The notes: a model not told the origin generated them from the sequence alone. Numbered from the stretch's first letter, positions 15,677 through 24,539 are shown. The stretch: 63,110 nt of DNA from Methylomonas koyamae (GCF_001644025.1 NZ_LUUK01000100.1:1-63110); one strand, 5' to 3'. Numbers and translations: made by a program.

Positions 15677-16773
15677 TTCGGCACCACCCGCACCAGATCG
15701 CCGTCGGCCAGGAAGGACACGCCGCCGGCCACCAGCTGGTCGCCGGCGCTGATGCCGGCCAGTACTTCCAGATCGTCGCCGCTGCGCCGGCCGAGTTGAA
15801 CCTTGACCAGGGCCACCTTGGCCAGGTCTCCCTGGCGCTCGCCGAGCTTGAACACGTAGCTGAAACCTTCGCGCAAGGACACCGCGGTTTGCGGCACGAT
15901 CAGCGCGGGACTGGCGCCCAGGGCAAATTCGCCCCTGGCGAACATACCGGCTCGCAGGCCTTGGCGAACGGCGTCCGGCAGGTCAACGTAAACCAGACCG
16001 TTGCGGCTTTGCGGGTCCAGGGTTGGCGCCAACTGACGGACTTTGCCGGGCGTCCGGCCGACATTGGGCACCTCGACCGTCACTTCCAGTCCCGGCCGCA
16101 ATTTGGCGATTTCGGCGGCGGTGACTTCGGCGCGCCATTCCAGGCGGCTCTGCCGAATCAAGCGAAATAATTCCTGGCCGGCCGAAGCCACCGCGCCCAA
16201 GGTCGCGTTGCGCGCCGAAATCACGCCGTCGTCGCTGGCGACCACTTGGGTATGCTTGAGGCGCAACAACTGTGCGTCCACTTGGGCCTGAGCCGATTCG
16301 ACCTTGGCCTGGGCGGTCTTTTCGCCGGTCAGATATTGGGCGACTTGTTGGGCGCTAAGCGCCAACGACGAGGTGGAATGGCGGGTGCGGTCGGCGTTGA
16401 GTTTGGCCTCTTCCAGGCTGGCCTTGGTCTCGGCCAATATGGCCTTGGCTTGGGCAAGGTCCGCCTGCACCGTTTCGGCATCCAGTAGCGCCAGCACCTG
16501 ACCCTTGCGCACTGCGTCGCCGACCTGGGCACGGACTTCGGCCAGCCGCAGATCGCCGACCTCGGCGCCGATGATCGCCTCCTGCCAGGCGGCGATCGAA
16601 CCGTTGGCGGCCAGCATCAGCGGAATATCCCGACCGGCGGGCTGTATCGTCGTCACACTCAGGGCGGGGTTGGTGGCGGGAGTCGATTCTGTGGCCGGCA
16701 CGTCGCTACCGCAGCCGGCAAAAAACATCCAAGCGGCGAGGAAAACAGTGCCGCGAAAGCAAAAGGTCGTCAT
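15673..16773 (-). CDS. RND efflux periplasmic adaptor (membrane fusion lipoprotein)
   Basis: A 366-residue HlyD/AcrA-type adaptor. It has a lipoprotein signal peptide (FFAGC at about residues 17-21), then a split barrel-sandwich/lipoyl domain (GAEVGDLRLAEVRAQVGDAVRKG), a long alpha-helical hairpin (about 95-170), and a beta-barrel domain. It bridges the RND permease and an outer-membrane channel. It is the first gene of the pair, coupled to the permease by an ATGA overlap. A long imperfect palindrome lies 23 bases upstream of its start and may regulate it. No dedicated TetR or MarR repressor is adjacent. Confidence 0.92.
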   Translation of the reverse strand: MTTFCFRGTVFLAAWMFFAGCGSDVPATESTPATNPALSVTTIQPAGRDIPLMLAANGSIAAWQEAIIGAEVGDLRLAEVRAQVGDAVRKGQVLALLDAETVQADLAQAKAILAETKASLEEAKLNADRTRHSTSSLALSAQQVAQYLTGEKTAQAKVESAQAQVDAQLLRLKHTQVVASDDGVISARNATLGAVASAGQELFRLIRQSRLEWRAEVTAAEIAKLRPGLEVTVEVPNVGRTPGKVRQLAPTLDPQSRNGLVYVDLPDAVRQGLRAGMFARGEFALGASPALIVPQTAVSLREGFSYVFKLGERQGDLAKVALVKVQLGRRSGDDLEVLAGISAGDQLVAGGVSFLADGDLVRVVPK

Positions 16774-16795
16774 GTCCGTGATCTATATGAAGTGG

Positions 16796-16828
16796 AGGCC
16801 CGATCCGGCGGATTGCCGAATCGGGCCT
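16796..16828 (-). promoter_or_regulatory. Long palindrome in the leader of the efflux operon
   Basis: AGGCCCGAT (16796-16804) pairs with ATCGGGCCT (16820-16828), and inside, after one mismatch, CGGC pairs with GCCG around a 5-base centre. It lies immediately upstream of the adaptor gene, where a dimeric repressor could bind or an mRNA hairpin could form. Role inferred from position. Confidence 0.45.
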
Positions 16829-17063
16829 GGGTTGGTACCGTCGCCGATTCTTTCATACATTGTCGATCCGGCAAAACGGAACGGTAAAACCGCACCGCCG
16901 CGTTCCGAGGTTACGATCGGCGAAGTTGGCATCGTCTCCAATAACCCTATCAACAATGTGATGGAAGCGGAACCCGTGCTTTGGTATAACGCTGGCCGGA
17001 ATACTCACGGCTTCCGGCACGTTTCGGAGCAGCTGTGACCACCTAACGAGAGCGAGGTTCACT

Positions 17064-17336
17064 ATGACAAGAATGGTTCAATGCGTAAAACTGGGTGTGG
17101 AAGCGGAGGGCCTAGACTCGCCGCCGTTTCCCGGCCCCAAGGGCCAACGTATTTTCGAACAGGTTTCCAAACAAGCCTGGAAAGACTGGCTGGCGATGCA
17201 GACTATGATCATTAACGAGCAGCGCTTATCCAGTTTCGATCCCTACGCCAAGAAGGTCCTGGAGATCGAACGGGAAAAATTCCTGTTTGCCGGCGGTTTC
17301 CAAGTGCCGAACGGCTACGTGCCGCGAAAAGAGTAA
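17064..17336 (+). CDS. yggX: Oxidative damage protection / Fe(II) trafficking protein
   Basis: A 90-residue YggX-family protein, the usual length. It has the family hallmarks [11 protein letters not shown] with the conserved cysteine, then [19 protein letters not shown] and a C-terminal FPxGYVP-like segment (GYVPRKE). In Salmonella and E. coli it protects Fe-S clusters against oxidative stress. A ribosome binding site (GCGAGG) lies about 9 bases before the ATG. It is usually the neighbour of mutY, with which it shares an oxidative-damage theme; here 4.5 kb of efflux genes separate them. Confidence 0.95.
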   Translation: MTRMVQCVKLGVEAEGLDSPPFPGPKGQRIFEQVSKQAWKDWLAMQTMIINEQRLSSFDPYAKKVLEIEREKFLFAGGFQVPNGYVPRKE

Positions 17337-17436
17337 GATCGCCCGGCGCGGGCTTAAGGCACGGCCGGCGAGCCTCTGATCGCGGCTGACGCGCTAGCGT
17401 GAGATCCGGCCGGCCAGCCGTTTGAGCGCTAAATCC

Positions 17437-17769
17437 TTAATGCCCGACCGAATTGGAAAACAGACTCAGCGTCACGACACCGGCCACCACCAAGCCGATA
17501 CCGGTCAGTGCCGGTCCGTCCAGCTTCTGGCCGAACAGGGCAACGTCGATCAAGCCGATGCCGACAATGCCAAGCCCGGCCCAAACCGCATAGCCTATGC
17601 TGATCGGGATCGTGCGTAGCGCCACCGAAAAGCAATAAAACGACAGACCGTAGCCGATCGCGATGGCCAACGAGGGCCACGGCTTGGAAAAACCGTCGCT
17701 GTACTTGAGCAGCGAGCTCGCCGCGACTTCGGTCAGAATGGATACGGCCAAATAAAGCCAATGCGTCAT
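17437..17769 (-). CDS. Small multidrug resistance (SMR) transporter, EmrE-like
   Basis: A 110-residue, four-helix SMR transporter. I place the start at the ATG 17767-17769, giving the canonical N-terminus MTHWLYLAVSILTE with the essential Glu14. Tyr and Trp of GYAVWAGLG match the EmrE substrate-site segment, which favours the multidrug (EmrE) branch over the guanidinium-export branch, though this is only by motif. The protein works as an antiparallel dimer exchanging cations for protons. A GC-rich hairpin lies about 50 bases upstream in the leader. It converges with yggX. Confidence 0.9.
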   Translation of the reverse strand: MTHWLYLAVSILTEVAASSLLKYSDGFSKPWPSLAIAIGYGLSFYCFSVALRTIPISIGYAVWAGLGIVGIGLIDVALFGQKLDGPALTGIGLVVAGVVTLSLFSNSVGH

Positions 17770-18077
17770 ACTGGAAACTATCCTGAATTTGATTGGGACA
17801 ATGTCCGGGCGCCTTGCCGCGCGCGGGGAGCTTATCCCAACGCGCGCCAGCGGCTCCGGCATTTTGCGGAATTCCGGCGTCGGCGACCCGCGTCGACGTC
17901 AATACGGCATTAGACGAGGGCGCGGTCGGAAGTTCGCGCCATTGGCAAATCCCGGATTTCGACTACCTTTTGGAGGTTTGCGCCGCGTTTCGTCCGCCAA
18001 GTCGACCGGTCCGCACCCACTCTCACTGAAATGACATCTAACCGCTTGTTCGTTCCGCTTCCGCTACTCAAGGTACC
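17770..18077. other. Divergent gap between the SMR and GGDEF-EAL genes
   Basis: The 308-base gap contains leader and promoter sequence for both flanking genes. The visible structures are the hairpin at 17819-17847 and a Shine-Dalgarno-like AAGGT before the GGDEF-EAL start. I looked for guanidine riboswitch motifs because of the SMR gene and did not see a convincing one. No gene is evident. Confidence 0.4.
17819..17847 (-). promoter_or_regulatory. Hairpin in the SMR gene leader
   Basis: GCGCGCG and CGCGCGC flank GGGA-GCTTA-TCCC, forming an 11-bp stem with a 2-base bulge. It lies 50 bases upstream of the SMR start on the transcribed side. It could be an attenuator-like or regulatory hairpin; role unproven. 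Confidence 0.35.
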
Positions 18078-20582
18078 ATGATCGCCGATCCGGAAAGTTA
18101 TCAGTTGTTGCAACGAATCTGGACTATCGCGTGGGAAGCCGATCCGCGGACCGGCTTGTGCCGTTACGTCTCAGACCAGACCGAACGACTGGGTTACCCC
18201 GCCGAACATTGGCGGCGAATTCCGTATTTCTGGCAAACCGTGGTCATCCCCGAAGACCGGCACTTATTGACACAGCTCTCGCCGAGCGGGACCGAGTGTC
18301 GAGTCGCCCGCGCGGACGGCGCGCAAATGCCCGCGCGACTGCAACTGAGCACCGCCGCGGCCGAGTCGGACCGGCCGGCCGCCTTGCATGGCACGATGCT
18401 GATCTACGCCGCCGAGCGCGCGGCTGTGGCAACGCAAGCGGCAAGTCGCGACGAATTGACCGGCCTGCCCAACCGCAACCTGATGCTGGACCGTATCGGC
18501 CAAGCCATCGCGCTGGCCGGACGTAGCGAGCACTGGCTAGCGGTACTGTCGATAGACTTCGACCGTTTCAAACTGATCAACGACAGTTTGGGCCACGAAA
18601 TCGGCGATAAGTTATTGGTGGCGGCATCGGTGCGACTGGACAGCGGTATCCGCGAAGCCGACACCGTGGCCAGATTGGGCGGCGACGAATTCGTGATTCT
18701 CGCCACCGGAATAGGCAAATTCGAAGACATTCATTGCATCGCTCAGAAAATTCTCGATTTGCTGGCGGCGCCGTTTTACATCGACGGTCACACCTTGTTT
18801 TTGACGGTCAGTATCGGCGTTTGCGCCTTTCCGAAAGACGGCGCCGACGCGGTGGTGTTGCTGAAACGCGCCGACACCGCGATGTACCGCGCCAAGGAAC
18901 AAGGCAAGAACCGGTATCTGTATTTTTCCGACGAAATGAATGCCGCCAACGCCCACCGGCTGCATCTGGAAAACGAATTGCGCTTGGCCTTGGAGCACCG
19001 CCAGCTGGCTCTGCATTATCAACCGCAGATCGATCTGGATAGCGGCCGCATCATCGGCGTCGAAGCCTTGGCGCGTTGGCGGCATCCGACGCTGGGTTGG
19101 ATCTCGCCGGCCGAATTCATCAAGATCGCCGAGGAAACCGCATTGATCGTGCCGTTGGGACGGTGGGTGCTGGAAACCGGTTGCCGCCAGGTCGGCGCCT
19201 GGCGCGCGGCCGGCCTGCCCCCGTTAAGAATGGCCATCAATCTGTCGCCGGTACAATTCACCGAACACAGCATGGCCGATTGCATCGAGGCGGTACTGCG
19301 GGAAACCGGTCTGGACCCCAGATTATTGGAACTGGAGCTGACCGAAAGCCTGTTGATGCGCAACGTCGAGGAGTCGATAGGTACGTTGCGAGCGCTACGG
19401 GCGATGGGCATCTGCTTGGCCGTCGACGACTTCGGCACCGGCTATTCGTCGCTGAGTTATCTGAGCCGTTTTCCGGTCACGACGGTCAAGATCGACCAAT
19501 CCTTTACCCGCGAGCTGACCAGCGACCCCAACGTCGCCGCGCTGGTCCGCTCTATCATCAGCATGGCCCACGAACTGCGCCTGCGGGTCATCGCCGAAGG
19601 CGTAGAAACCGAAGGCCAATTGAATTTTCTAGCCAATCACCGTTGCAACGAAGTGCAGGGCTATTTTCTGGGCAAACCATTACCGGCCGATGAATTCATC
19701 GACTTTTACCGGCGTTTCGATCGATTGGCCGCCCGGCGCGGCGGCGGCGACAGCGAGGAGCGCCGTCTGCTGGTGGTCGACGACGAAACTAAGGTCGTCG
19801 AAGCCTTGGTGCGTCAACTCGACGGCGACGGCTACCGGATTATGACCGCGACCGGCGGCGGCGAGGCACTGGAGATACTGGCCAGGCAGCGAGTCGGCGT
19901 CATCGTGTCCGGCCAGCGCATGCCGGGCATGAGCGGCGTCGAATTTTTCCGCAAGGTCAAGGATCTTTACCCGGCCACGGCTCGCATCATTCTGTCCGGG
20001 TTCAACGACATCCAGACCGTGACCGACGCGATCAATCAGGGTGCCATCTATAAATTCTTGAACAAACCCTGGCGCGAGGAGCATCTGCGCGACGCGGTGC
20101 GCGAAGCTTTTCAACGCTACGAATTGACGCTGGAGAATGCCGCGCTGGGCCGGGCCTTGGAACAGGCCAACGCCGAGCTGTCGGCCATCAATCGGGACTT
20201 GGAGCGGCGCATCGCCGAAAAAACCCGGGAACTCGGCCGGGGCATCAACATGCTGCAAGTGTCCAGGGAAATCCTGGAACATTTGCCGACCGCGGTGATC
20301 GGCATCGACGACGACGGTTTGATCGTAATGGCCAATCGCCAGGCCAACCGCTTGCTGGCCAGCGACGACGGCATACCGTTGCTGAGCTGCGAGGCCTCCC
20401 TGCGCCTGCCGGCCGCCGCGCTGGCGGTACTGGCCGATCCCGACGGCCGCGAGCGGCGCATCGTGCTGACCGGCGGCCTATCCGCATGGGCGCTTTGTCG
20501 AACCATGGGAGCCGACAGCGTTTCGCGCGGACGCATCCTGATGCTTTGGCCGGAATCCGGTCAGGAAAACCCGAGACAATGA
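18078..20582 (+). CDS. GGDEF-EAL protein with degenerate receiver and PAS-like domains
   Basis: An 834-residue cyclic-di-GMP signalling protein. Order: N-terminal PAS-like region (about 1-115), GGDEF domain with intact GGDEF at 201-205, EAL domain with EALARWR from 329 and conserved DDFGTGYSS and EGVET motifs, a receiver domain (about 562-680), a coiled coil, and a C-terminal PAS-like domain. It could both make and degrade c-di-GMP. The receiver keeps its acidic pair (D568, D569), MPGMSG and the lysine in FLNKPW, but the phospho-acceptor Asp is replaced by Gly612 (VIVSGQRMPGMSG). It is therefore probably not phosphorylated. It is coupled to the HDOD gene by an ATGA overlap. Confidence 0.92.
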   Translation: MIADPESYQLLQRIWTIAWEADPRTGLCRYVSDQTERLGYPAEHWRRIPYFWQTVVIPEDRHLLTQLSPSGTECRVARADGAQMPARLQLSTAAAESDRPAALHGTMLIYAAERAAVATQAASRDELTGLPNRNLMLDRIGQAIALAGRSEHWLAVLSIDFDRFKLINDSLGHEIGDKLLVAASVRLDSGIREADTVARLGGDEFVILATGIGKFEDIHCIAQKILDLLAAPFYIDGHTLFLTVSIGVCAFPKDGADAVVLLKRADTAMYRAKEQGKNRYLYFSDEMNAANAHRLHLENELRLALEHRQLALHYQPQIDLDSGRIIGVEALARWRHPTLGWISPAEFIKIAEETALIVPLGRWVLETGCRQVGAWRAAGLPPLRMAINLSPVQFTEHSMADCIEAVLRETGLDPRLLELELTESLLMRNVEESIGTLRALRAMGICLAVDDFGTGYSSLSYLSRFPVTTVKIDQSFTRELTSDPNVAALVRSIISMAHELRLRVIAEGVETEGQLNFLANHRCNEVQGYFLGKPLPADEFIDFYRRFDRLAARRGGGDSEERRLLVVDDETKVVEALVRQLDGDGYRIMTATGGGEALEILARQRVGVIVSGQRMPGMSGVEFFRKVKDLYPATARIILSGFNDIQTVTDAINQGAIYKFLNKPWREEHLRDAVREAFQRYELTLENAALGRALEQANAELSAINRDLERRIAEKTRELGRGINMLQVSREILEHLPTAVIGIDDDGLIVMANRQANRLLASDDGIPLLSCEASLRLPAAALAVLADPDGRERRIVLTGGLSAWALCRTMGADSVSRGRILMLWPESGQENPRQ

Positions 20583-21436
20583 CTGAAAGATCCCAATACG
20601 CCGGCAATCTCGACAAAGTTCTGGACAGCATTCGGCAGCTGCCGTCGCTGCCTGGATTGGTCGTAGAATTACTGGAAAACTTCGGCGACGAGAACGTCAA
20701 TATCGCCACGCTGGCCAATAAAATCGCCCACGACCAGGCGCTAGTGGCTCGCTTGATGCGAGTCGCCAACTCACCGTTTTACGGGGTATCCGGGCAGATC
20801 GGCTCGATCAGCGAAGCCATCGCCATGCTCGGGTTCACCAACGTGCGCGGTTTGGTCTTGACCGCCGGCCTGATCAACGTCTTTACCGGCATGGAAAAGT
20901 ATTTCGACTGGCGGGCATTCTGGCGGCACAATGTCGCCGCCGCGGTGTGCGCGAAGCTGTTGGCGGGCGGCACAGGCCTAAACCCTGACGCCGCGTTCAC
21001 CGCTGGCCTACTGCACGACATCGGCAAATTGGTAATGTGGAGCTGTTTTCCGCACGACGTCGCCCGATTAGGCGAACTCAGCGAAGAAAGCGGCTTGTCG
21101 CCGCTGCAACTGGAACGGGAAACCTTCGGTTTCGACCATACCCTGCTGGGCAGCGAAGTTGCCAAACGTTGGAATTTTCCGGTGGATATTCAACACGCGA
21201 TCGCGCTGCACCATACCCATTATCTACCCGGCGGCGGCAAGACGATGGCCGATGTCATCTATACCGCCAATCTGCTGGCCGAAACGCTCCAAGATGACGA
21301 GGTGTGCGAGGCGCGCCAATTGCAAGTCAACGGCGTGGCTTGGTCGCGCCTGAAATTGGACGGCGAGCGGCTTGCCAAACTCACCGCGCAAGCCCGTCGG
21401 CAGTTTCAAAGCACCATGCCGCTGCTGAGCGACTGA
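20579..21436 (+). CDS. HDOD domain signalling protein
   Basis: A 285-residue protein with an HDOD domain (about 15-215), a catalytically changed relative of HD phosphohydrolases found in signal transduction. Visible segments are SIRQLPSLPGLVVELL, the HDQALVARLMRVANSPFYG block, and GLLHDIGKLVM, where an HD pair is retained. I chose the ATG at 20579, which overlaps the upstream TGA; the frame extends back to 20486 only inside the preceding gene. Coupling suggests that it acts as output or partner of the GGDEF-EAL protein. Confidence 0.9.
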   Translation: MTERSQYAGNLDKVLDSIRQLPSLPGLVVELLENFGDENVNIATLANKIAHDQALVARLMRVANSPFYGVSGQIGSISEAIAMLGFTNVRGLVLTAGLINVFTGMEKYFDWRAFWRHNVAAAVCAKLLAGGTGLNPDAAFTAGLLHDIGKLVMWSCFPHDVARLGELSEESGLSPLQLERETFGFDHTLLGSEVAKRWNFPVDIQHAIALHHTHYLPGGGKTMADVIYTANLLAETLQDDEVCEARQLQVNGVAWSRLKLDGERLAKLTAQARRQFQSTMPLLSD

Positions 21437-22056
21437 GCCCCTCCAAAACCCAAGGCCGCACTCGGCGCAAAAAAATACCCTCGGCCCGGTCAGAAGCGGA
21501 GGGTGTGAGTCCCACGGGAGAGGACAGGAGGAACAGCCAGGAGTTACGATTTTAATTAAGCAAATCCGGTGCCAACCCTTGCATGTCCCACGCTACCGGC
21601 CTTCACACCGATCCGCCCGGCGCCGCCCGCCGAAAAGCCGCACCAAAATCAATCGCAAGCCGGCTTTTTGCACCGCAATGAGCGTTACCGCGACACGCGT
21701 TACCAGCGCCCCTGGTTCGAACGGCCTTCCTTGCCCAGCACCCATTGCCGTTCAGTTTAGTCTCGACCGTTTGTCCCGAGTCCTTCGGCCTCGCTCGGGA
21801 AAGCCTTGTCGAAGGTCGTTTCGGTTTCTTCGTGAAGGCGCTTAATTGATCGTCCGGCTCTGATGAAGTTATCCGCGCGCTTTTTCTCTATCACGGTTTC
21901 AGCTTCTTGAGAACCGACGAACGGGATGGGATTTATAAACACCGATCCGACTTGTTGGCTGTCATCACTAAAGGTTGTCTTGCCTCCGCAATCCGTTGAA
22001 CTCCGTTAGCCTTCCGGCGATCGGCAAACGCTACGAAAGCCGTTTGATTTGCAGCC
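21437..22056. other. 620-base non-coding stretch with a palindromic element
   Basis: No supported gene lies between the HDOD stop and the TpsB stop. Near 21478-21540 there is a purine-rich tract resembling a ribosome binding site with no start codon in a useful frame. At 21774-21800 TCCCGAG and CTCGGGA form a 7-bp stem. The sequence around it, read leftward, includes CTTCGACAAGGC and resembles dispersed intergenic repeats of proteobacteria. Possibly a decayed repeat or small RNA; unresolved. Confidence 0.35.
21774..21800. repeat. Palindromic, possibly dispersed, intergenic element
   Basis: TCCCGAG (21774-21780) and CTCGGGA (21794-21800) flank TCCTTCGGCCTCG. With the nearby CGAAGG and CTTCG words it looks like a REP-type element. 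It may also help terminate the leftward TPS operon, but it lies 257 bases after the TpsB stop. Only one copy is seen in this window, so the repeat nature is inferred. Confidence 0.3.
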
Positions 22057-23715
22057 CTAAAATTCGTAAACCAACCGAAAATCCACGCGCTGTTGGCCGG
22101 CGGAAACACTGCTTTGGCCGTGAAAGGGATAACTCCAATCCAGTTCGCCGAGCAGGCGCTTGAACCATTGCATACGCAGGCCCAAACCGGCCGAAGCGAG
22201 TTGTTCGACCGCCGGAGTCGGCGCGATCGGCGCGTCTGTCCACAATCTGGCCCAGTCGATAAAACCCAGCAAGCGCAGATTTTGCGCGGCGTCCCAGTCG
22301 GCAGGCAGCAAGTGCGGGCTGTAAAACTCCAGAGACAGATTGACACCATGGTCCGCCAGAACCTGGGTCTGATGATAACCGCGCACGCTGAGCGGTCCGC
22401 CGGCCGCGAATTGCTCGTTGCTGATCAGTTTTCCGATGCTGGCCTGGCCGCTGGCCCTGGCTTGCAAGCGAAAATCCCAGGGCAGTAGCTGCTGGTGTTT
22501 CACGTCGCCAGTCAGGTAGAAATAGTTAGGGGTGGCTCCGGCCCGCTTGCGCTCGAATTCGGCGGCATCATTACCCAAGCCGCGAAAACTGAAATGACCG
22601 GCCAAGTTCAGACTGCTGGCGTAGCCGTCGCCGCGCCGCGTTCCGTCGTAGCCGGCCATGAACCCTGCATAGCTGATCGGCGTATTCTCGGTGAAGCTGG
22701 CAATCTGCTGACCGAAACTTTTATAGTCGAAGCCGAAGGTCAGATTGTGAAAAATACTTTCGGAAGAGCCCGCCAGCGGCTTGACCAGCCGCGCGCCGTA
22801 GATCGAGCCGGTACCGACCACCGACAAGCCGCCGATATTGACGCCGAGTTGGGTGTTGGAGCTGATGCCTATGCCGTATAGCGCCAAACGGGTGTCGGCC
22901 CAACCGGTCGGCAGCACGTAGGTGCCGGACCAGACTTCGACTTCTTCGCTGACTTGCGGCGAGACCTGGTATTGCAAGGAGGCGCTATGAAAAGCCTGCC
23001 ACAGGTTGTCGTAGCGTAGCGAGCCCAGCAGTCGGGAGTAACTGGTGCGCTCGGAGTTGCGGCTGTTCATTTCGACGCTGCCATGCAGCGGCAATTCGTC
23101 CTTGACCTTCAGTTCCACTTCCATTTTGCCCGGCGTCGAACCGGCCCGGAACACCGGCGTGACGTTACGGTCGGCCGATTGCTTGGCCAGCGTGTTCATT
23201 TGCTCCTGCAGTCGCGGCATGTGCGGGACTTGACCCTCGGCCAGCGCCGGCAAGCCTTCGCGGATCGTGCCCAGCGCGTAATAACGCGAACCGCTGATGT
23301 AGACGGTTTCGATGCTGCCTTCCAGTACTTGTAGGCGCACGCTGTCGCCCGCCACGTCCTGCTCCGGAATCGACACGACCACGGTCGGATAGCCGGCCTG
23401 ACGGTAGGCTTGCTCCAGCGCCGCGCGGGCCCGTTCGACCTCGTCGACGCTCTTATCCGGACCGAGGAAGGGATAAACGGCTTTTTCCAGGGTTTCGTCG
23501 TCTAGCAGCGTGTTGCCGTCGATTTGATAATCGAAAACGTCGAATCGGGGTTTCTGCTCGCCCGCCCATTCGGCGGCGACCGTCTCGGCATTGGCGGCGC
23601 GATCGGCACCCGTGGCGCCGGCACCGGTGGGCGCGGCTGCCGCAGTTTGCGCTTGAACCGTCGTGACGGCCAGGCTTAGCCCGAGCGCAACGGCAAAAGG
23701 CGCGATGCGGCTCAT
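22057..23715 (-). CDS. Two-partner secretion outer-membrane transporter (TpsB, ShlB/FhaC family)
   Basis: A 552-residue Omp85-superfamily transporter that moves a TpsA protein across the outer membrane. It has a signal peptide (cleavage after VQA, about residue 22), an alanine- and glycine-rich linker, a POTRA_2 domain (about 58-135, with DYQIDGNTLL), a second POTRA-like region, and a C-terminal 16-strand barrel. The conserved L6-loop motif VRGY is near residue 445, and the chain ends in phenylalanine. It is the last gene of the compact leftward operon, coupled to the coiled-coil gene by ATGA. The only TpsA-like substrate in the window is the giant protein at 33082-43401. Confidence 0.93.
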   Translation of the reverse strand: MSRIAPFAVALGLSLAVTTVQAQTAAAAPTGAGATGADRAANAETVAAEWAGEQKPRFDVFDYQIDGNTLLDDETLEKAVYPFLGPDKSVDEVERARAALEQAYRQAGYPTVVVSIPEQDVAGDSVRLQVLEGSIETVYISGSRYYALGTIREGLPALAEGQVPHMPRLQEQMNTLAKQSADRNVTPVFRAGSTPGKMEVELKVKDELPLHGSVEMNSRNSERTSYSRLLGSLRYDNLWQAFHSASLQYQVSPQVSEEVEVWSGTYVLPTGWADTRLALYGIGISSNTQLGVNIGGLSVVGTGSIYGARLVKPLAGSSESIFHNLTFGFDYKSFGQQIASFTENTPISYAGFMAGYDGTRRGDGYASSLNLAGHFSFRGLGNDAAEFERKRAGATPNYFYLTGDVKHQQLLPWDFRLQARASGQASIGKLISNEQFAAGGPLSVRGYHQTQVLADHGVNLSLEFYSPHLLPADWDAAQNLRLLGFIDWARLWTDAPIAPTPAVEQLASAGLGLRMQWFKRLLGELDWSYPFHGQSSVSAGQQRVDFRLVYEF

Positions 23716-24539
23716 CGGCCAGCCCCCCGACCGTGACTCGCGGTGTCATCGGCCGACCGCGCCGCTTGGCCGGCATCCGGCGATTCCGCGTTATCAACCG
23801 GCTCTGCCGCACCGGCGTCAGGTGCCCCGGTCGACGCCGGTTCGGCCGGCATTGCCGCGGCGGCGGCGGGCGCACCGTCGGATTGTACCGGCACTACGGC
23901 TTCGAACGGCGTGACTTTCAATTGCCGCAAGTGATAGCGATAGGTTTCGGCTTGCGCCTCGTTTTGCACTTGGGCAATCCCGGTGATCGGTTCCAGCTCG
24001 GCCAGTTGTTCGAGCAGACTTTTATCGCCACTGTGTTGCACGATGTCCCGGCCGACCTCGCGCAGCTGACGGTTCAATTCGCCGCATTGGCTAATCCATC
24101 GCTCGCGTTCTTGCACCGCTTGCACCAACACCGTGTTATCTTCGCGGATGGCGCGGGCCTGCAAAACCATGTCGTTATGCTTTTGCAGCAAGGCCTGTTC
24201 GCGCTGACGCTGTTGGACCAACTGATTTTCCAGGCTACCGCGCACGCTGTCCAAGCCGGCTTTGTAGCGTTCCACCTGGTCCTGCAGTGCCGGCAGCAAT
24301 CTGGCCTGATTTTCGAGTAATTTGAGTTTGCCCTCCAAAGTTGCCTTGTCGGCCAGCCATACGGCTTTTTCCGCCTCCAGCGCGGATTTTTCCTGGCTAA
24401 GCTGGCGGATGATGCCCTGGGCTTTCTTGATCGCACTGTCGCCGACGGGTGCCGGCTTGGGTTCGGCCCGACCGGTTTCGAGGCCGGCCAGCAGCCACAA
24501 TACCGCTATACCTGATAAACCAATCCAACGCATCGCCAT
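23712..24539 (-). CDS. Periplasmic coiled-coil protein of the TPS operon
   Basis: A 275-residue protein with a signal peptide (cut after about GRAE), a long coiled coil rich in Glu, Gln, Leu and Arg (about 40-165), a short globular piece (about 170-215), and an Ala/Pro/Asp-rich tail. I recognise no named domain. It lies between the porin (3-base gap) and TpsB (ATGA overlap), so it is surely co-expressed with them. By analogy with periplasmic coiled-coil partners of Tol-Pal (CpoB), it might connect the inner-membrane energy proteins to the outer membrane; this is inference. Confidence 0.72.
   Translation of the reverse strand: MAMRWIGLSGIAVLWLLAGLETGRAEPKPAPVGDSAIKKAQGIIRQLSQEKSALEAEKAVWLADKATLEGKLKLLENQARLLPALQDQVERYKAGLDSVRGSLENQLVQQRQREQALLQKHNDMVLQARAIREDNTVLVQAVQERERWISQCGELNRQLREVGRDIVQHSGDKSLLEQLAELEPITGIAQVQNEAQAETYRYHLRQLKVTPFEAVVPVQSDGAPAAAAAMPAEPASTGAPDAGAAEPVDNAESPDAGQAARSADDTASHGRGAGR

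Noticed and set aside
17770..18077. Guanidine riboswitch upstream of the SMR gene
   Set aside because: No ykkC-type motif or paired ACGR-loop hairpins seen; the transporter also looks EmrE-like rather than guanidinium-specific.
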